Shown here in pieces: positions 1 through 7,911 of a stretch of 64,000 nucleotides of DNA; the stretch's first letter is position 1; every line of letters starts with the position of its first letter. The notes beneath the pieces were generated by a model that saw only the letters and a program-made list of their open reading frames with translations, had not been told where the DNA came from and searched no databases. This DNA is from Candidatus Peribacteria bacterium. Lineage in GTDB: Bacteria; Patescibacteriota; Gracilibacteria; Peribacterales; Peribacteraceae. Position numbers and translations under genes: made by a program. The stretch is taken from NCBI GenBank assembly GCA_023038255.1, contig CP082927.1, positions 634,146 through 698,145 of the forward strand, given 5' to 3'.

Positions 1-902
1 CTGATGACGCGACCGCCTGTGAGAGCGGCAATGTCTTTCAGGATTTCTTTGCGGCGATCACCGAATGCGGGAGCCTTCACAGCAAGAGCCACGAATGTGC
101 CACGGAGTTTGTTCAGAATGAGGGTCGTGAGTGCTTCGCCTTCAATGTTTTCTGCAATGATCACGATTTCCTTCTTACCCTTCTGGGCAAGGCCCTCAAG
201 AAGCGGCAGGATTTCCTGAATGGAGCTGATTTTTTTGTCGGTAATGAGAATGGATGCATTCTCAAATACAGCATCCATGCGAGCGGTATCAGTCACGAAA
301 TATGGCGAGATGTAGCCATTATCGAACTGCATACCTTCCACGAATTCTTTCTCAAGACCCAGTGTCTGACCCGCTTCCACAGTCACGACTCCGTCCTTTC
401 CCACTTCGTCGATGACTTCTGCAATAGCCTTTCCGATTTCGCTGTCCTGTGCAGAAATTGTCGCAACGGCTTCGAACTCATCTTTCTTCGTCACATCTTT
501 TTTCAATTTGCCGAGGAAATCTGTCACTGCGCCCGTCGCCATTTCCATACCACGCTTGATGAGAATCGGATTGGAACCGGAGCTTAAGTGCTTCATGCCT
601 TCGTCCATCATTGCGTGTGCAAGAACGGTTGCGGTTGTGGTTCCGTCACCGGCAGCATCGTTTGTTTTCGTTGCCGCTTCCTTCACAAGCTGCGCGCCCA
701 TATTTTCAAACGGATCATCCAGTTCGATTTCTTTGGCGACTGTGACACCATCTTTCGTGACAGTCGGTCCGCCGTATTTCTTATCAATCACAACGTTGCG
801 GCCCTTGGGACCCATGGTTGCGCGGACAGCAGCTGCGAGTTTGGTGACACCGCTCAGCACTTTCTGACGTGCCTGGTCACCGAAGAGAAGTTGTTTAGCC
901 AT
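1..902 (-). CDS. groL: Chaperonin GroEL, N-terminal part (cut by window edge)
   Basis: Large subunit of the GroEL/GroES folding chamber, a cytoplasmic ATP-driven chaperonin. About 300 codons are present. They begin [19 protein letters not shown] and include the [14 protein letters not shown] segment and the ATP-binding [13 protein letters not shown] motif near residue 87, then run into the apical domain. The C-terminal half lies beyond base 1, so this is an edge truncation and not a pseudogene. It follows groES in the same direction with a 43-bp gap made of degenerate TAACCTA-type repeats. No Shine-Dalgarno sequence is visible. Expression should come from the CIRCE-controlled promoter upstream of groES. 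Confidence 0.98.
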   Translation of the reverse strand, partial: MAKQLLFGDQARQKVLSGVTKLAAAVRATMGPKGRNVVIDKKYGGPTVTKDGVTVAKEIELDDPFENMGAQLVKEAATKTNDAAGDGTTTATVLAHAMMDEGMKHLSSGSNPILIKRGMEMATGAVTDFLGKLKKDVTKKDEFEAVATISAQDSEIGKAIAEVIDEVGKDGVVTVEAGQTLGLEKEFVEGMQFDNGYISPYFVTDTARMDAVFENASILITDKKISSIQEILPLLEGLAQKGKKEIVIIAENIEGEALTTLILNKLRGTFVALAVKAPAFGDRRKEILKDIAALTGGRVI

Positions 903-940
903 ATAATAGGTTATAGGTAATAGGAAATAGGAGAATAGGG
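903..940. repeat. Degenerate TAGGTTA/TAACCTA heptad repeat
   Basis: The groES-groEL gap consists of imperfect copies of a TAACCTAT-like unit, read in the minus sense. The same unit recurs at 18055-18091, 50477-50590 and 63951-63979, always between genes, so it is a dispersed intergenic repeat family. Function unknown. Confidence 0.5.
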
Positions 941-945
941 ATGCG

Positions 946-1275
946 TTATTTTACGAGACCAAGAATGGAATCAACGTGGAGGATTTTGACTTCGACATCT
1001 TTATTGTCTTTATCCTTGAGTTTGACGTCGTCACCGGCATATTTTCCGAAGAGGACCTTGTCGCCGACTTTCAGGTAATCGTGCGGATTTACATTGTCTT
1101 TGCCCATGCCGCCCTTTCCGAGTGCGAGCACAATACCTTCCTGGGGCTTTTCGCCTTTGGCCGTATCGGGAATCACAATGCCACTTGCTGTAACCTGTTC
1201 AGCCTCAATAGGCATGACAACGACACGATCTCCAAGAGGTTCAATCGAGACGGCTAATTTTGGAAGAGTTGCCAT
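946..1275 (-). CDS. groS: Co-chaperonin GroES
   Basis: Heptameric lid of the GroEL chamber. The 109 residues cover the whole family: [21 protein letters not shown] at residues 13-33 ends in the mobile loop, followed by the [27 protein letters not shown] core and the C-terminal VDSILGLVK. It has about ten extra N-terminal residues and a slightly longer loop than the usual 95-100 aa. Expected first gene of a groES-groEL operon. A CIRCE operator with an embedded promoter lies 37-63 bp upstream. No Shine-Dalgarno sequence precedes the ATG. Confidence 0.98.
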   Translation of the reverse strand: MATLPKLAVSIEPLGDRVVVMPIEAEQVTASGIVIPDTAKGEKPQEGIVLALGKGGMGKDNVNPHDYLKVGDKVLFGKYAGDDVKLKDKDNKDVEVKILHVDSILGLVK

Positions 1276-1311
1276 AGAAAATGTATGGGAAATGAAAGAA
1301 AAATGACTTGG

Positions 1312-1351
1312 TTAGCAGTCCCTATTTTAGAGTGATAATTTGGATCGTCAA
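1312..1351 (-). promoter_or_regulatory. CIRCE operator with embedded groES promoter
   Basis: Read on the minus strand, TTATCACTC-N9-GACTGCTAA (1338-1312) matches the HrcA operator consensus TTAGCACTC-N9-GAGTGCTAA with few mismatches and the exact 9-nt spacer. The spacer starts with TAAAAT (1329-1324). TTGACG lies 16 bp upstream (1351-1346), giving a complete sigma-70 promoter whose -10 sits inside the operator. HrcA binding should therefore block RNA polymerase directly. The dnaK promoter has the same layout. Confidence 0.85.
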
Positions 1352-1650
1352 GTAAGCGAGGTCTCCTCATAGAAATACAGCCCCCTTTCTCTGTCTTTTG
1401 AAAGAGATTTCTCTCGCAGCAGCACATTCATTTTATCCCGCACAACCGCAAAGAAGCGGCGGGGAATCCCTATGGCATCAATAATCTCATCCACACTACA
1501 GCCAGCGTCCCCGGACGAACGGACTCTGTGTACGATAAATTCCCGCAGATCATCAACCACTATCTGGATATGTTCAATGGTATCAGCGGATGCAAAACGG
1601 CGGACATCGGTCGGTCCGACAAAGCGGTGTATGGAAGAGGGCGCATTCAT
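1348..1650 (-). CDS. Hypothetical protein, possible winged-helix fold
   Basis: Function not recognised. About 100 residues, or 110 if the upstream TTG at 1680 is used, which overlaps the stop of the ATP-grasp gene. The central region VRSSGDAGCSVDEIIDAIGIPRR reads like a small helix-turn-helix, and the rest is mixed charged with no signal peptide, so it is probably cytoplasmic. It is co-directional with and immediately downstream of the ATP-grasp gene, suggesting one transcript. Its 3' end overlaps the -35 box of groES. Confidence 0.6.
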   Translation of the reverse strand: MNAPSSIHRFVGPTDVRRFASADTIEHIQIVVDDLREFIVHRVRSSGDAGCSVDEIIDAIGIPRRFFAVVRDKMNVLLREKSLSKDRERGLYFYEETSLT

Positions 1651-1676
1651 AAAAGGGCTTACTCTAGCAGAGCTGA

Positions 1677-2603
1677 TCAAGCAGGACCATATGCTTCACC
1701 CAGCAGAAGATCTGTCAGCTTTTCATAAAAATGCCTGTAGTTTTTTCCCATAGAAAGCGGGGACAGTCCTACCTTCGCATTAAGTTCAATCAATCTCCAG
1801 TTCCCGCCTTTGCCGCGTGCAAAATCCGCAGAATAAATGCGGCGCGGATACCGGGACAGTTTTGCGTCGACTATCTTCATCATGTTCAAAGCTTCATCAG
1901 GAATGTCTCCAATCAATACCTCCGTCTCCTTTCCGCCGAGAGATACATTGGAAATACGCAATCCTTCCGCAGGCGTCCGGATGTAACTCACAACTACTTC
2001 GCCATTAATGCAGACCATCCGGAAATCGTGCATGCCGTCGACCAAACCCGGAATGCCATCGGAGGTATCCACAAATTCCTGAATGAGATACGGAAAATCT
2101 GTCACATGCTTTGCAATATCCTTTTTGGACTCAATAAAAATACCGCGTCCTTCGGCACCATCAATAGGTTTGGCAACGACGGTGTCTGTAGGAATTTTCT
2201 GCAGAACACCATCAAGTTCTGATGCTGCATGGGCAACAAAAGTGACAGGAACGAGATCCGGAAACATCTCTGCTGTAAGCTCTTTGTCGGAACAAACAGC
2301 ATCAAATGCAGGATCATTGGCAAAACGCGTATTGGCATCGCCGACAAAATCTTCACCCTTGTCATACATCATATCCACGCTGATTGGCTCATCATGCAGC
2401 CGGAAATCATCATTCTCAAATGCCCAGTAGCGTGAAAATGTCATCCCTTCTCTGTACGTATCCAATCCGCGCACAATCACAAAACGGCCGCCTTTTTCTG
2501 CAATCATTGCCGCCAGGTCATGATAGGCGCTCCTGTATTCTTCTTTATTGAATGGATATCCATTGAAGTGCGGATCCGTAAAGTAGACAGCAATAGTTTT
2601 CAT
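1677..2603 (-). CDS. ATP-grasp domain protein (glutathione synthetase/RimK-like)
   Basis: About 308 residues. It has an N-terminal pre-ATP-grasp lobe (MKTIAVYFTDPHFNGYPFNK), the lysine-bearing strand VVAKPIDGAEGRGIF, YLIQEFVD, and the metal-binding C-terminal part DFRMVCINGEVV and WRLIELNAKVGLS. These are ATP-grasp features of enzymes joining a carboxylate to an amine or thiol through an acyl phosphate. The substrate cannot be told. The start at 2603 is chosen because TATAAT (2615-2610) ends 6 bp before it, suggesting a leaderless mRNA. A frame extension to 2636 exists but would include the promoter. Confidence 0.8.
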   Translation of the reverse strand: MKTIAVYFTDPHFNGYPFNKEEYRSAYHDLAAMIAEKGGRFVIVRGLDTYREGMTFSRYWAFENDDFRLHDEPISVDMMYDKGEDFVGDANTRFANDPAFDAVCSDKELTAEMFPDLVPVTFVAHAASELDGVLQKIPTDTVVAKPIDGAEGRGIFIESKKDIAKHVTDFPYLIQEFVDTSDGIPGLVDGMHDFRMVCINGEVVVSYIRTPAEGLRISNVSLGGKETEVLIGDIPDEALNMMKIVDAKLSRYPRRIYSADFARGKGGNWRLIELNAKVGLSPLSMGKNYRHFYEKLTDLLLGEAYGPA

Positions 2604-2719
2604 CCCCTGATTATACCTCTTTTCCGCACCAGGCACAGAAAATGACCGACTTAATGGAGCCCGACCAGAATCCGATTCCGCTTGTTTGCACAGAGACGTG
2701 AAAAGAGGACAATAACAGC

Positions 2720-3082
2720 ATGGAACTCAATCAGCTCACTGCAGAAGAGGCACATGTCATAGAGGACAAAGGAACGGAACGTCCGTTCAGCGGGGAATAC
2801 GATAACTTTTATGAAGCAGGAACGTATATCTGCAAACGCTGTAATGCAGAACTGTACCGCTCAACGGATAAATTTGATGCCGGCTGTGGCTGGCCCGCGT
2901 TTGATGATGCCATTCCCGGAGCTGTCAAAAGCATTCCCGACAGTGACGGCATGCGCACGGAAATTCAGTGTGCCAACTGCGGAGGACATTTGGGCCATGT
3001 GTTCCACGGAGAAAAAATTACCCCGAAAGACACGCGGCACTGTGTGAATTCACTGTCGATGCGGTTTATTCCGACTTTATAA
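2720..3082 (+). CDS. msrB: Peptide-methionine (R)-S-oxide reductase MsrB
   Basis: Reduces methionine-R-sulfoxide in oxidised proteins. The 120 residues show both zinc-binding CxxC pairs (CKRC and CANC), the GCGWPAF signature, [11 protein letters not shown], and the catalytic cysteine in RHCVNS near the C-terminus. Length is typical of a stand-alone MsrB domain. GACAAT ends 6 bp before the ATG, consistent with the leaderless pattern of the window. It stands alone, between divergent and convergent neighbours. Together with the Prx-Q gene at 11.5 kb it forms the visible oxidative-damage defence. Confidence 0.97.
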   Translation: MELNQLTAEEAHVIEDKGTERPFSGEYDNFYEAGTYICKRCNAELYRSTDKFDAGCGWPAFDDAIPGAVKSIPDSDGMRTEIQCANCGGHLGHVFHGEKITPKDTRHCVNSLSMRFIPTL

Positions 3083-3090
3083 CCATCTAT

Positions 3091-3426
3091 TTAATAATCA
3101 CCTTCTTTTTTAAGAAGAGGGAGAATGGTATTTCCGATAAAACGCAGTTGTTGCTGATTGAAGGAAATAATTTCATGCGTAATAGGGGATTCGGCCATAC
3201 TGAGTGATCCTTTCTTGATTTCAAATACTGTCGTCTGTTCGTCATCAATAGAAATGACTTGTGCCCGAAGGATGATCTGTACTAATTTTTTTCTGCTGTT
3301 TAAACAAACAGATACAACTATATGTACTTTGCCTGCAGCCAAAACATCTTCATCGAGCATTAAATCCGGAAAACCAAGGACAGTTGCCTCATCAGTCACA
3401 TCGGCGCTGTACACGTTGAGCATCAT
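3091..3426 (-). CDS. Hypothetical protein
   Basis: Function not recognised. 111 residues, no signal peptide or membrane segment. The alternating hydrophobic pattern (KVHIVVSVCLNSRKKLVQIILRAQVISID) suggests a small beta-rich domain, and the C-terminus FIGNTILPLLKKEGDY is helical. It is convergent with msrB with only 8 bp between stops. Codon use does not stand out from neighbours. Confidence 0.55.
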   Translation of the reverse strand: MMLNVYSADVTDEATVLGFPDLMLDEDVLAAGKVHIVVSVCLNSRKKLVQIILRAQVISIDDEQTTVFEIKKGSLSMAESPITHEIISFNQQQLRFIGNTILPLLKKEGDY

Positions 3427-3545
3427 AAATTTGAGGCATTAAAGCCAAAAAAATGACAAATGCAAGAAAAATGTACAGTGAGCCAGCTTGGCAGCGCCAC
3501 GCGGCACGTAAAAACAACTGTCACTTCGCTTTGCGCGTTTTTACG

Positions 3546-3631
3546 TGGTGCCGATGGGGAGACTCGAACTCCCACAAGATTGCTCTTATACGCTCCTGAA
3601 GCGTACGCGTCTACCATTCCGCCACATCGGC
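3546..3631 (-). tRNA. tRNA-Leu (anticodon CAG)
   Basis: Minus strand GCCGATG...CATCGGC acceptor, discriminator A and encoded CCA; long variable arm as expected for tRNA-Leu; anticodon loop CTTCAGG gives CAG, reading CUG. 86 nt. An extended -10, TGGTATCAT (3684-3676), lies about 45 bp upstream. Confidence 0.95.
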
Positions 3632-3675
3632 CGATTCTGTGAAGTGCCTGCGCGCGTCTATCCGCGAGCCGGGGG

Positions 3676-3684
3676 ATGATACCA
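3676..3684 (-). promoter_or_regulatory. Extended -10 promoter for tRNA-Leu
   Basis: TGGTATCAT on the minus strand (TGn plus TATCAT) predicts transcription start near 3669, leaving about 38 nt of leader before the mature tRNA 5' end. Confidence 0.55.
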
Positions 3685-3745
3685 AAACTTGGGCCATTGT
3701 ACATTCATGTTCATTCGCCAGGTAAATTGGCCTATACTTTACGCC

Positions 3746-5779
3746 ATGAATCGTTTGTCTGTCTCCCGCATCAGTGAGTGGTCTCTTCTCCTGCTTTTGT
3801 GCTTTTCCATCCTCTGGAGAGGGGGAAAGGGCCTGGAATCAACGTGGTTACTGGCAGGTGTCGCTGGCATTATGACGCTTCTGTATGCAGCAAAACGGTT
3901 CTTTGGGATTACGAGCGGCGATGCGGCAACAGGCGCCAAGAAGATTGATACACCGGTCTTTCTTTGGGCTATGGTGCTTGGTCTGATGTTTCTCAGCATT
4001 GCTAGCTACCTGCACTCATCCGTGCAGAATTACGGACTGGACACAGTCTTTCGGAATGTTTCCTTATCATTGATTTTCCTCTGGGTGATCCGCCAGAAAA
4101 TTGATGGAACACAGGAGAGATTTTTCACTCGTTTTTTACAGGTGATTACCGCAACGGCAATCATTGCCGCTCTTATAGGAATCGCCGTCTATGTCTTCCA
4201 GCCCGTAAACCGTCTGGTTGGCACATTCTTTGATATCCGGTTCACAACAGACTATTGGCCGAATGCATGGGCTGATTTTGCGCTGCTTGCATGGCCGCTT
4301 GTTGTTCTGCAGCTCATTCGCACGGAAGCACTGAAGCTGCGTGCCGTCATCCTGTTGGGATTGGGAATGCTGATCGGTGCATTACTCCTGAGCTATTCGC
4401 GCGGCGCTCTTCTGGCATTTGTGGGACAGTGCATTCTGACAGTCCTCTCTATCGGCGCTCTTGGCATCAGTGATATCCGGTATAAGCGCATTCTCAAGAG
4501 TGCCGTATCGGGCATTATCGTACAGGCGGTGGTTGTCACAACGATCGCCGTTCTCCTCTTCCTCGGTGTGAACCAACTGCGATCACAGCTCTACCCGGTT
4601 CAGTCTGTTGCAGAAAAAATCACCTTTACCGCGTCCGAGGGGACATCATCCATCGACGAGCGCAGTCAGTTCTGGCAGCAGTCCTTCGAGCGTTCGTTTG
4701 ATCATCCGTTCCTTGGATACGGTCCATACAGTTTCCGCTTCGTGCAGCCATCTTCCATGCAGCACGTCCTGGCAACATCGGACCACGCGCATAACGTTAT
4801 TCTGAATACCGCACTGGATTTTGGATGGATTGTCGCGGTGTTGCTTGTCCTTATTGTACTCACGCCGGTGCTGTCATCTGCACGGATGCTTTTTGTGGAC
4901 AGGCGTGAATGGTCACAGGAAAAAGACATGAATGCAGTCTTTCTTTTGGTTGCGGTCCTTGGCGTTGCTGCGCACAACATGATCGACTACAACTTCCAGT
5001 TTGTGGGCATCGCGCTTCCGTTCTGGCTGTGTCTGGGATTTTTGATGGTGCCGCGTGCACGGAAAGAATCCGTCGCAACATCGTTCATGTACTGGAAATT
5101 TTCCCGCTACCTCATCCGCGTCAAAATTTTTCTGGCTGTTCTCCTTCTGACTGCCGTGTTCGCGGAAGGTATAGGACTGGTCCTTTCGTCTTTCGGTCGT
5201 CATGCAGAAGCCAATGGGGAAACCGACACCGCTCTGCAGTGGTACGACCGTGCAAAGCATGAATGGTTCAGCCGTGATATGCATCTGAGCGAGGCACAGC
5301 TGTACCTCCAGAAAAACGATCCTGCATCCGCTCTGAACGCCCTCACTGTGTACATGACACAGAATGCTCTCGATGCCCGTGCATGGAAGCTGCGGGCCAT
5401 GGCGCTCCTGCGCGATCAGGATATTTCGGGTGCAACTGCTGCTATTGAGAAAGCCTACGCAATCGGGAAATACACAGATCTCGGCATGCTGGATCTCCTC
5501 CTGCAGACCGCACGCGATCCGGAACAGAAAGCAACACTCCTCACCAGGAAACTGGAGTTCGATGCCATCTTCTCTGCCTATGCTGATGCCATTGAACAGA
5601 ACACACACTTCATCGCGCTCTCGCAGAATGTCGAAGAACTCCTCTCCGTCGCACGTGAACTCTCACAGCTCTTTCCTATGGATGAAAGACGATACAAGCA
5701 GATAGCCCGCAGAGCTGCGGACCACGCACGCGAAGAACGCGAGAAATACACCGCTCAGGCAACAGGCATGTTGTGGTAA
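3746..5779 (+). CDS. O-antigen ligase/polymerase-like membrane protein with C-terminal TPR region
   Basis: About 677 residues. It has ten or more membrane segments with a long loop carrying the Wzy_C/WaaL-type region: SYSRGALLAF, then RSQFWQQSFERSFDHPFLGYGP and the conserved DHAHNVILNTALDFGW. The last ~220 residues are soluble and tetratricopeptide-like (ETDTALQWYDRAKHEW, LYLQKNDPASALNALTVY). The family moves or polymerises undecaprenyl-linked glycans at the outer face of the membrane; here the acceptor is unknown. The start at 3746 rather than 3689 is chosen because TATACT (3733-3738) ends 7 bp upstream. The following lipoprotein has its own start signal. Confidence 0.85.
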   Translation: MNRLSVSRISEWSLLLLLCFSILWRGGKGLESTWLLAGVAGIMTLLYAAKRFFGITSGDAATGAKKIDTPVFLWAMVLGLMFLSIASYLHSSVQNYGLDTVFRNVSLSLIFLWVIRQKIDGTQERFFTRFLQVITATAIIAALIGIAVYVFQPVNRLVGTFFDIRFTTDYWPNAWADFALLAWPLVVLQLIRTEALKLRAVILLGLGMLIGALLLSYSRGALLAFVGQCILTVLSIGALGISDIRYKRILKSAVSGIIVQAVVVTTIAVLLFLGVNQLRSQLYPVQSVAEKITFTASEGTSSIDERSQFWQQSFERSFDHPFLGYGPYSFRFVQPSSMQHVLATSDHAHNVILNTALDFGWIVAVLLVLIVLTPVLSSARMLFVDRREWSQEKDMNAVFLLVAVLGVAAHNMIDYNFQFVGIALPFWLCLGFLMVPRARKESVATSFMYWKFSRYLIRVKIFLAVLLLTAVFAEGIGLVLSSFGRHAEANGETDTALQWYDRAKHEWFSRDMHLSEAQLYLQKNDPASALNALTVYMTQNALDARAWKLRAMALLRDQDISGATAAIEKAYAIGKYTDLGMLDLLLQTARDPEQKATLLTRKLEFDAIFSAYADAIEQNTHFIALSQNVEELLSVARELSQLFPMDERRYKQIARRAADHAREEREKYTAQATGMLW

Positions 5780-5788
5780 GATTTGCAC

Positions 5789-6301
5789 ATGCATCTACGC
5801 CCCATAGTTCTCGCGGTTCTTCTGCTAACAGTGTTGTCCGCCTGTTTTGCAAACACTCCCGTTACCGGTGACACAGAAAGCACTGCCTCCACTCCCACAC
5901 TAACGGTAACGCCCAACAATCAGGCAAAAGACACCGAACATGGCGAGATGATGAACCTGGCAATCGGGGCGCTTACCGGTGCAAACGGGACATTGGCAAA
6001 CGGCGTCGCGACTGCGTATGAGTTTGAAGATGGGTCCACCAATATTGGCGTACAGTTAAACATTGCGACCGCCAAAGAAGGCACGGTGTACGATGCCTGG
6101 CTCGAAGATGCTGCGGGCAAGCGTTTGCCCATTGGAACACTGGAGAATACTGCAGGCGATGTGCGTCATTACGCACGACTGACGACAAAAGCAGAGATCA
6201 AAACCTATAGAAATGTGGTGATTCTCCTGCGTCAAAAGAACGATGCGCCGGATCAGGGACAGGTGATTGCGACGGGTATACTGAAGGATAGTGCACGTTA
6301 A
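5789..6301 (+). CDS. Putative lipoprotein with RskA-C-like domain
   Basis: About 170 residues. The signal peptide MHLRPIVLAVLLLTVLSAC ends in a clear lipobox (LSAC), followed by a Thr/Ser-rich spacer and a domain running from MNLAIGALTGANGTL to VIATGILK. The stretch TVYDAWLEDAAGKRLPIGTL resembles the C-terminal domain of anti-sigma-K factors, but this is weak and no anti-sigma region is attached. It is anchored on the outer membrane face. TAAGAT ends 6 bp before ATG 5789. A TTG at 5783 is in frame but lies inside the promoter-to-start gap. It begins 9 bp after the ligase stop. Confidence 0.7.
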   Translation: MHLRPIVLAVLLLTVLSACFANTPVTGDTESTASTPTLTVTPNNQAKDTEHGEMMNLAIGALTGANGTLANGVATAYEFEDGSTNIGVQLNIATAKEGTVYDAWLEDAAGKRLPIGTLENTAGDVRHYARLTTKAEIKTYRNVVILLRQKNDAPDQGQVIATGILKDSAR

Positions 6302-6357
6302 AAATGACACCTGAGAAGCCGCGAATCCACAAAGCATTGCCGATAGCCTTATAACAC

Positions 6358-6381
6358 AAAAAGAACCCCATTATCGGGTTC
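6358..6381 (-). terminator. Rho-independent terminator of the candidate ncRNA
   Basis: On the minus strand GAACCC-GATAATG-GGGTTC is followed by TTTTTG, a standard intrinsic terminator. No protein gene on the minus strand ends here, so it most likely closes the transcript starting near 6672. Confidence 0.75.
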
Positions 6382-6672
6382 ATAGAGACGGCCGTCTCAG
6401 GGTCGATACCGTAGGGAGAGGGGATGATGGTCATTCGCCGGTGCGAATGTCGGTGGGCCTTTCACTTCACCTGCTCTTACCGAAGAGTCGGGAGGCTCAT
6501 TACCATGCTCAATGTGAGGAAGGTAATGAACGCTACGTGCATAAGCACGAGCGGAAGTGAAGCAGCGCGATGCGTTGTGTACTTCACGTGTTTCATAGTA
6601 GGTCCCCGGAAGGGACTCGGGGAGTGTACGGAGACGGATTTTATTGTCCAGTGATGATTGACGCAGGAATGT
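6358..6672 (-). ncRNA. Candidate structured non-coding RNA, ~315 nt
   Basis: Between a strong extended -10 (6687-6679) and an intrinsic terminator lies ~315 nt without a convincing protein gene but with at least seven perfect stems: 6603-6607/6619-6623, 6557-6562/6582-6587, 6531-6553 with a one-base bulge, 6497-6504/6522-6529, 6474-6478/6483-6487, 6432-6438/6443-6449, and the palindrome 6385-6398. The half CCGTCTC of that palindrome can also pair with GAGACGG at 6631-6637 to close the whole molecule. I compared it by eye with tmRNA, RNase P RNA, SRP RNA and 6S RNA and found no signature. A hydrophobic ORF of about 39 codons lies inside and is a weak alternative explanation. Confidence 0.55.
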
Positions 6673-6678
6673 GTTCTA

Positions 6679-6687
6679 ATTATAACA
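6679..6687 (-). promoter_or_regulatory. Extended -10 promoter of the candidate ncRNA
   Basis: Minus-strand TGTTATAAT is a perfect TGn-TATAAT. No good -35 is seen, as expected for extended -10 promoters. Predicted start near 6672. Confidence 0.65.
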
Positions 6688-6915
6688 ACAATTTGTGTAA
6701 CATTTTGCTTGATCTCACGTTTATCACCGGCATATTCGAGGAATAGCATTAGATCACATGTTCACAATTTTTGTACATCATCGTGTTTTGAGAGTGGGGG
6801 ACTAGTATTGCTATATTTTAAATTTATTGTTTATTAATCATATTTTGTTCATAGAAGCAACAAAGACGCAGCACCCTAGCCTGAGCGAAATAAGTCTTGT
6901 AGTATCGCGCGCAGT
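6685..6915. other. AT-rich intergenic region upstream of tRNA-Pro
   Basis: No protein gene seen. It contains a strongly AT-rich core (about 6810-6850) and TAGTAT at 6900-6905, about 10 bp before the tRNA, which can serve as its -10. The rest is unexplained. Confidence 0.4.
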
Positions 6916-6992
6916 CGGGACGTAGCTCAGTTGGCTAGAGCGTACGGTTCGGGACCGTAAGGCCGAAGGTTCAAGTCCTTTCGTCCCGACCA
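6916..6992 (+). tRNA. tRNA-Pro (anticodon CGG)
   Basis: CGGGACG/CGTCCCG acceptor, discriminator A, encoded CCA; anticodon stem TACGG/CCGTA with loop TTCGGGA gives CGG. 77 nt. pdxS starts 25 bp downstream on the same strand. Confidence 0.95.
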
Positions 6993-7016
6993 TGAAGTAA
7001 TAACATCTCTCTTTTC

Positions 7017-7892
7017 ATGACGTCCTCATCTCATACCCTCGGCGACGATCTCGCGCGCATGCTCAAAGGCGGCGTCATTATGGATGTGGTGAATGCGGAG
7101 CAGGCAAAGATTGCGGAAGAAGCAGGAGCGTGTGCAGTGATGGCACTCGAACGTGTTCCATCCGATATCCGCCGCGACGGGGGAGTGGCACGCATGAGTG
7201 ATCCGCGTCTGATCAAAGACATTCAGGCAGCAGTCTCTATTCCTGTTATGGCAAAAATCCGCATCGGTCACACCGCTGAGGCGCGCATTCTTGAATCACT
7301 CGGAGTGGATTTTATTGATGAGAGTGAAGTCCTTACGCCGGCCGATCCGTTTGACCATGTCGAGAAAAAAAGTTTTTCGATTCCGTTTGTCTGCGGCGCC
7401 ACAAACCTCGGCGAGGCGCTGCGGCGTGTGAACGAAGGAGCAGCCATGATCCGTACAAAAGGGGAGGCGGGGACAGGGAACGTGATTGAGGCAGTCCGTC
7501 ATCTGAAAATGATCCAGCGGGAAATGAAGAGCCTGCAAACCATGAATACCGACGGCCGCAAACAATTTGCAGAGACCGAAAGAATCCCGCTTGCACTCGT
7601 CGAGCGCATCCGCGATGAACAGCGCCTGCCTGTGGTGACATTCGTGGCCGGCGGCATTGCAACTCCGGCAGATGCAGCGCTCCTGATGGGACTCGGTGCA
7701 GAAGGCGTATTTGTGGGATCGGGTATTTTCAAATCAGAAAATCCTGCACAGACTGCTGCAGCTATTGTCCGTGCCACCATCAACTACACCGATAGCGCAA
7801 TGCTCGCGACCCTTTCCGAGGGCCTCGGCAACCCGATGCCGGGACTGGAAATTTCCACATTGGAAACATCCATGCAGCAACGCGGATGGTAA
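7017..7892 (+). CDS. pdxS: Pyridoxal 5'-phosphate synthase, lyase subunit PdxS
   Basis: Forms PLP from ribose 5-phosphate, glyceraldehyde 3-phosphate and ammonia delivered by PdxT, as a dodecamer of TIM barrels. 291 residues, full length. It carries the pentose-binding lysine in [20 protein letters not shown], the [19 protein letters not shown] region, the second catalytic lysine in VMAKIRIGH, and the phosphate-binding [30 protein letters not shown]. pdxT follows 19 bp later. Most CPR genomes lack B6 synthesis, so the complete pair is notable. Confidence 0.98.
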   Translation: MTSSSHTLGDDLARMLKGGVIMDVVNAEQAKIAEEAGACAVMALERVPSDIRRDGGVARMSDPRLIKDIQAAVSIPVMAKIRIGHTAEARILESLGVDFIDESEVLTPADPFDHVEKKSFSIPFVCGATNLGEALRRVNEGAAMIRTKGEAGTGNVIEAVRHLKMIQREMKSLQTMNTDGRKQFAETERIPLALVERIRDEQRLPVVTFVAGGIATPADAALLMGLGAEGVFVGSGIFKSENPAQTAAAIVRATINYTDSAMLATLSEGLGNPMPGLEISTLETSMQQRGW

Positions 7893-7911
7893 TTGTTTCT
7901 GTGCACACTGT

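Noticed and set aside
3500-3548. Hairpin CACGTAAAAAC...GTTTTTACGTG after tRNA-Leu as a terminator
   Set aside because: The right arm overlaps the encoded CCA and the T-run is inside the stem; it could be a processing hairpin but is not a convincing terminator.
4913-5608. 231-codon minus-strand ORF
   Set aside because: Antisense to the O-antigen ligase-like gene; no motif or start signal.
6424-6654. Plus-strand ORF of 76 codons in the structured region
   Set aside because: Cys/Arg-rich shadow translation, no start signal, and it overlaps stems of the candidate RNA; nothing supports it as a protein.
6358-6672. Identification of the structured RNA as tmRNA, RNase P, SRP or 6S RNA
   Set aside because: No tRNA-like ends or tag, no GAGGAAAGUC/P4 motif, no SRP GGAA tetraloop core and no long 6S-like duplex were found by eye; left unnamed.
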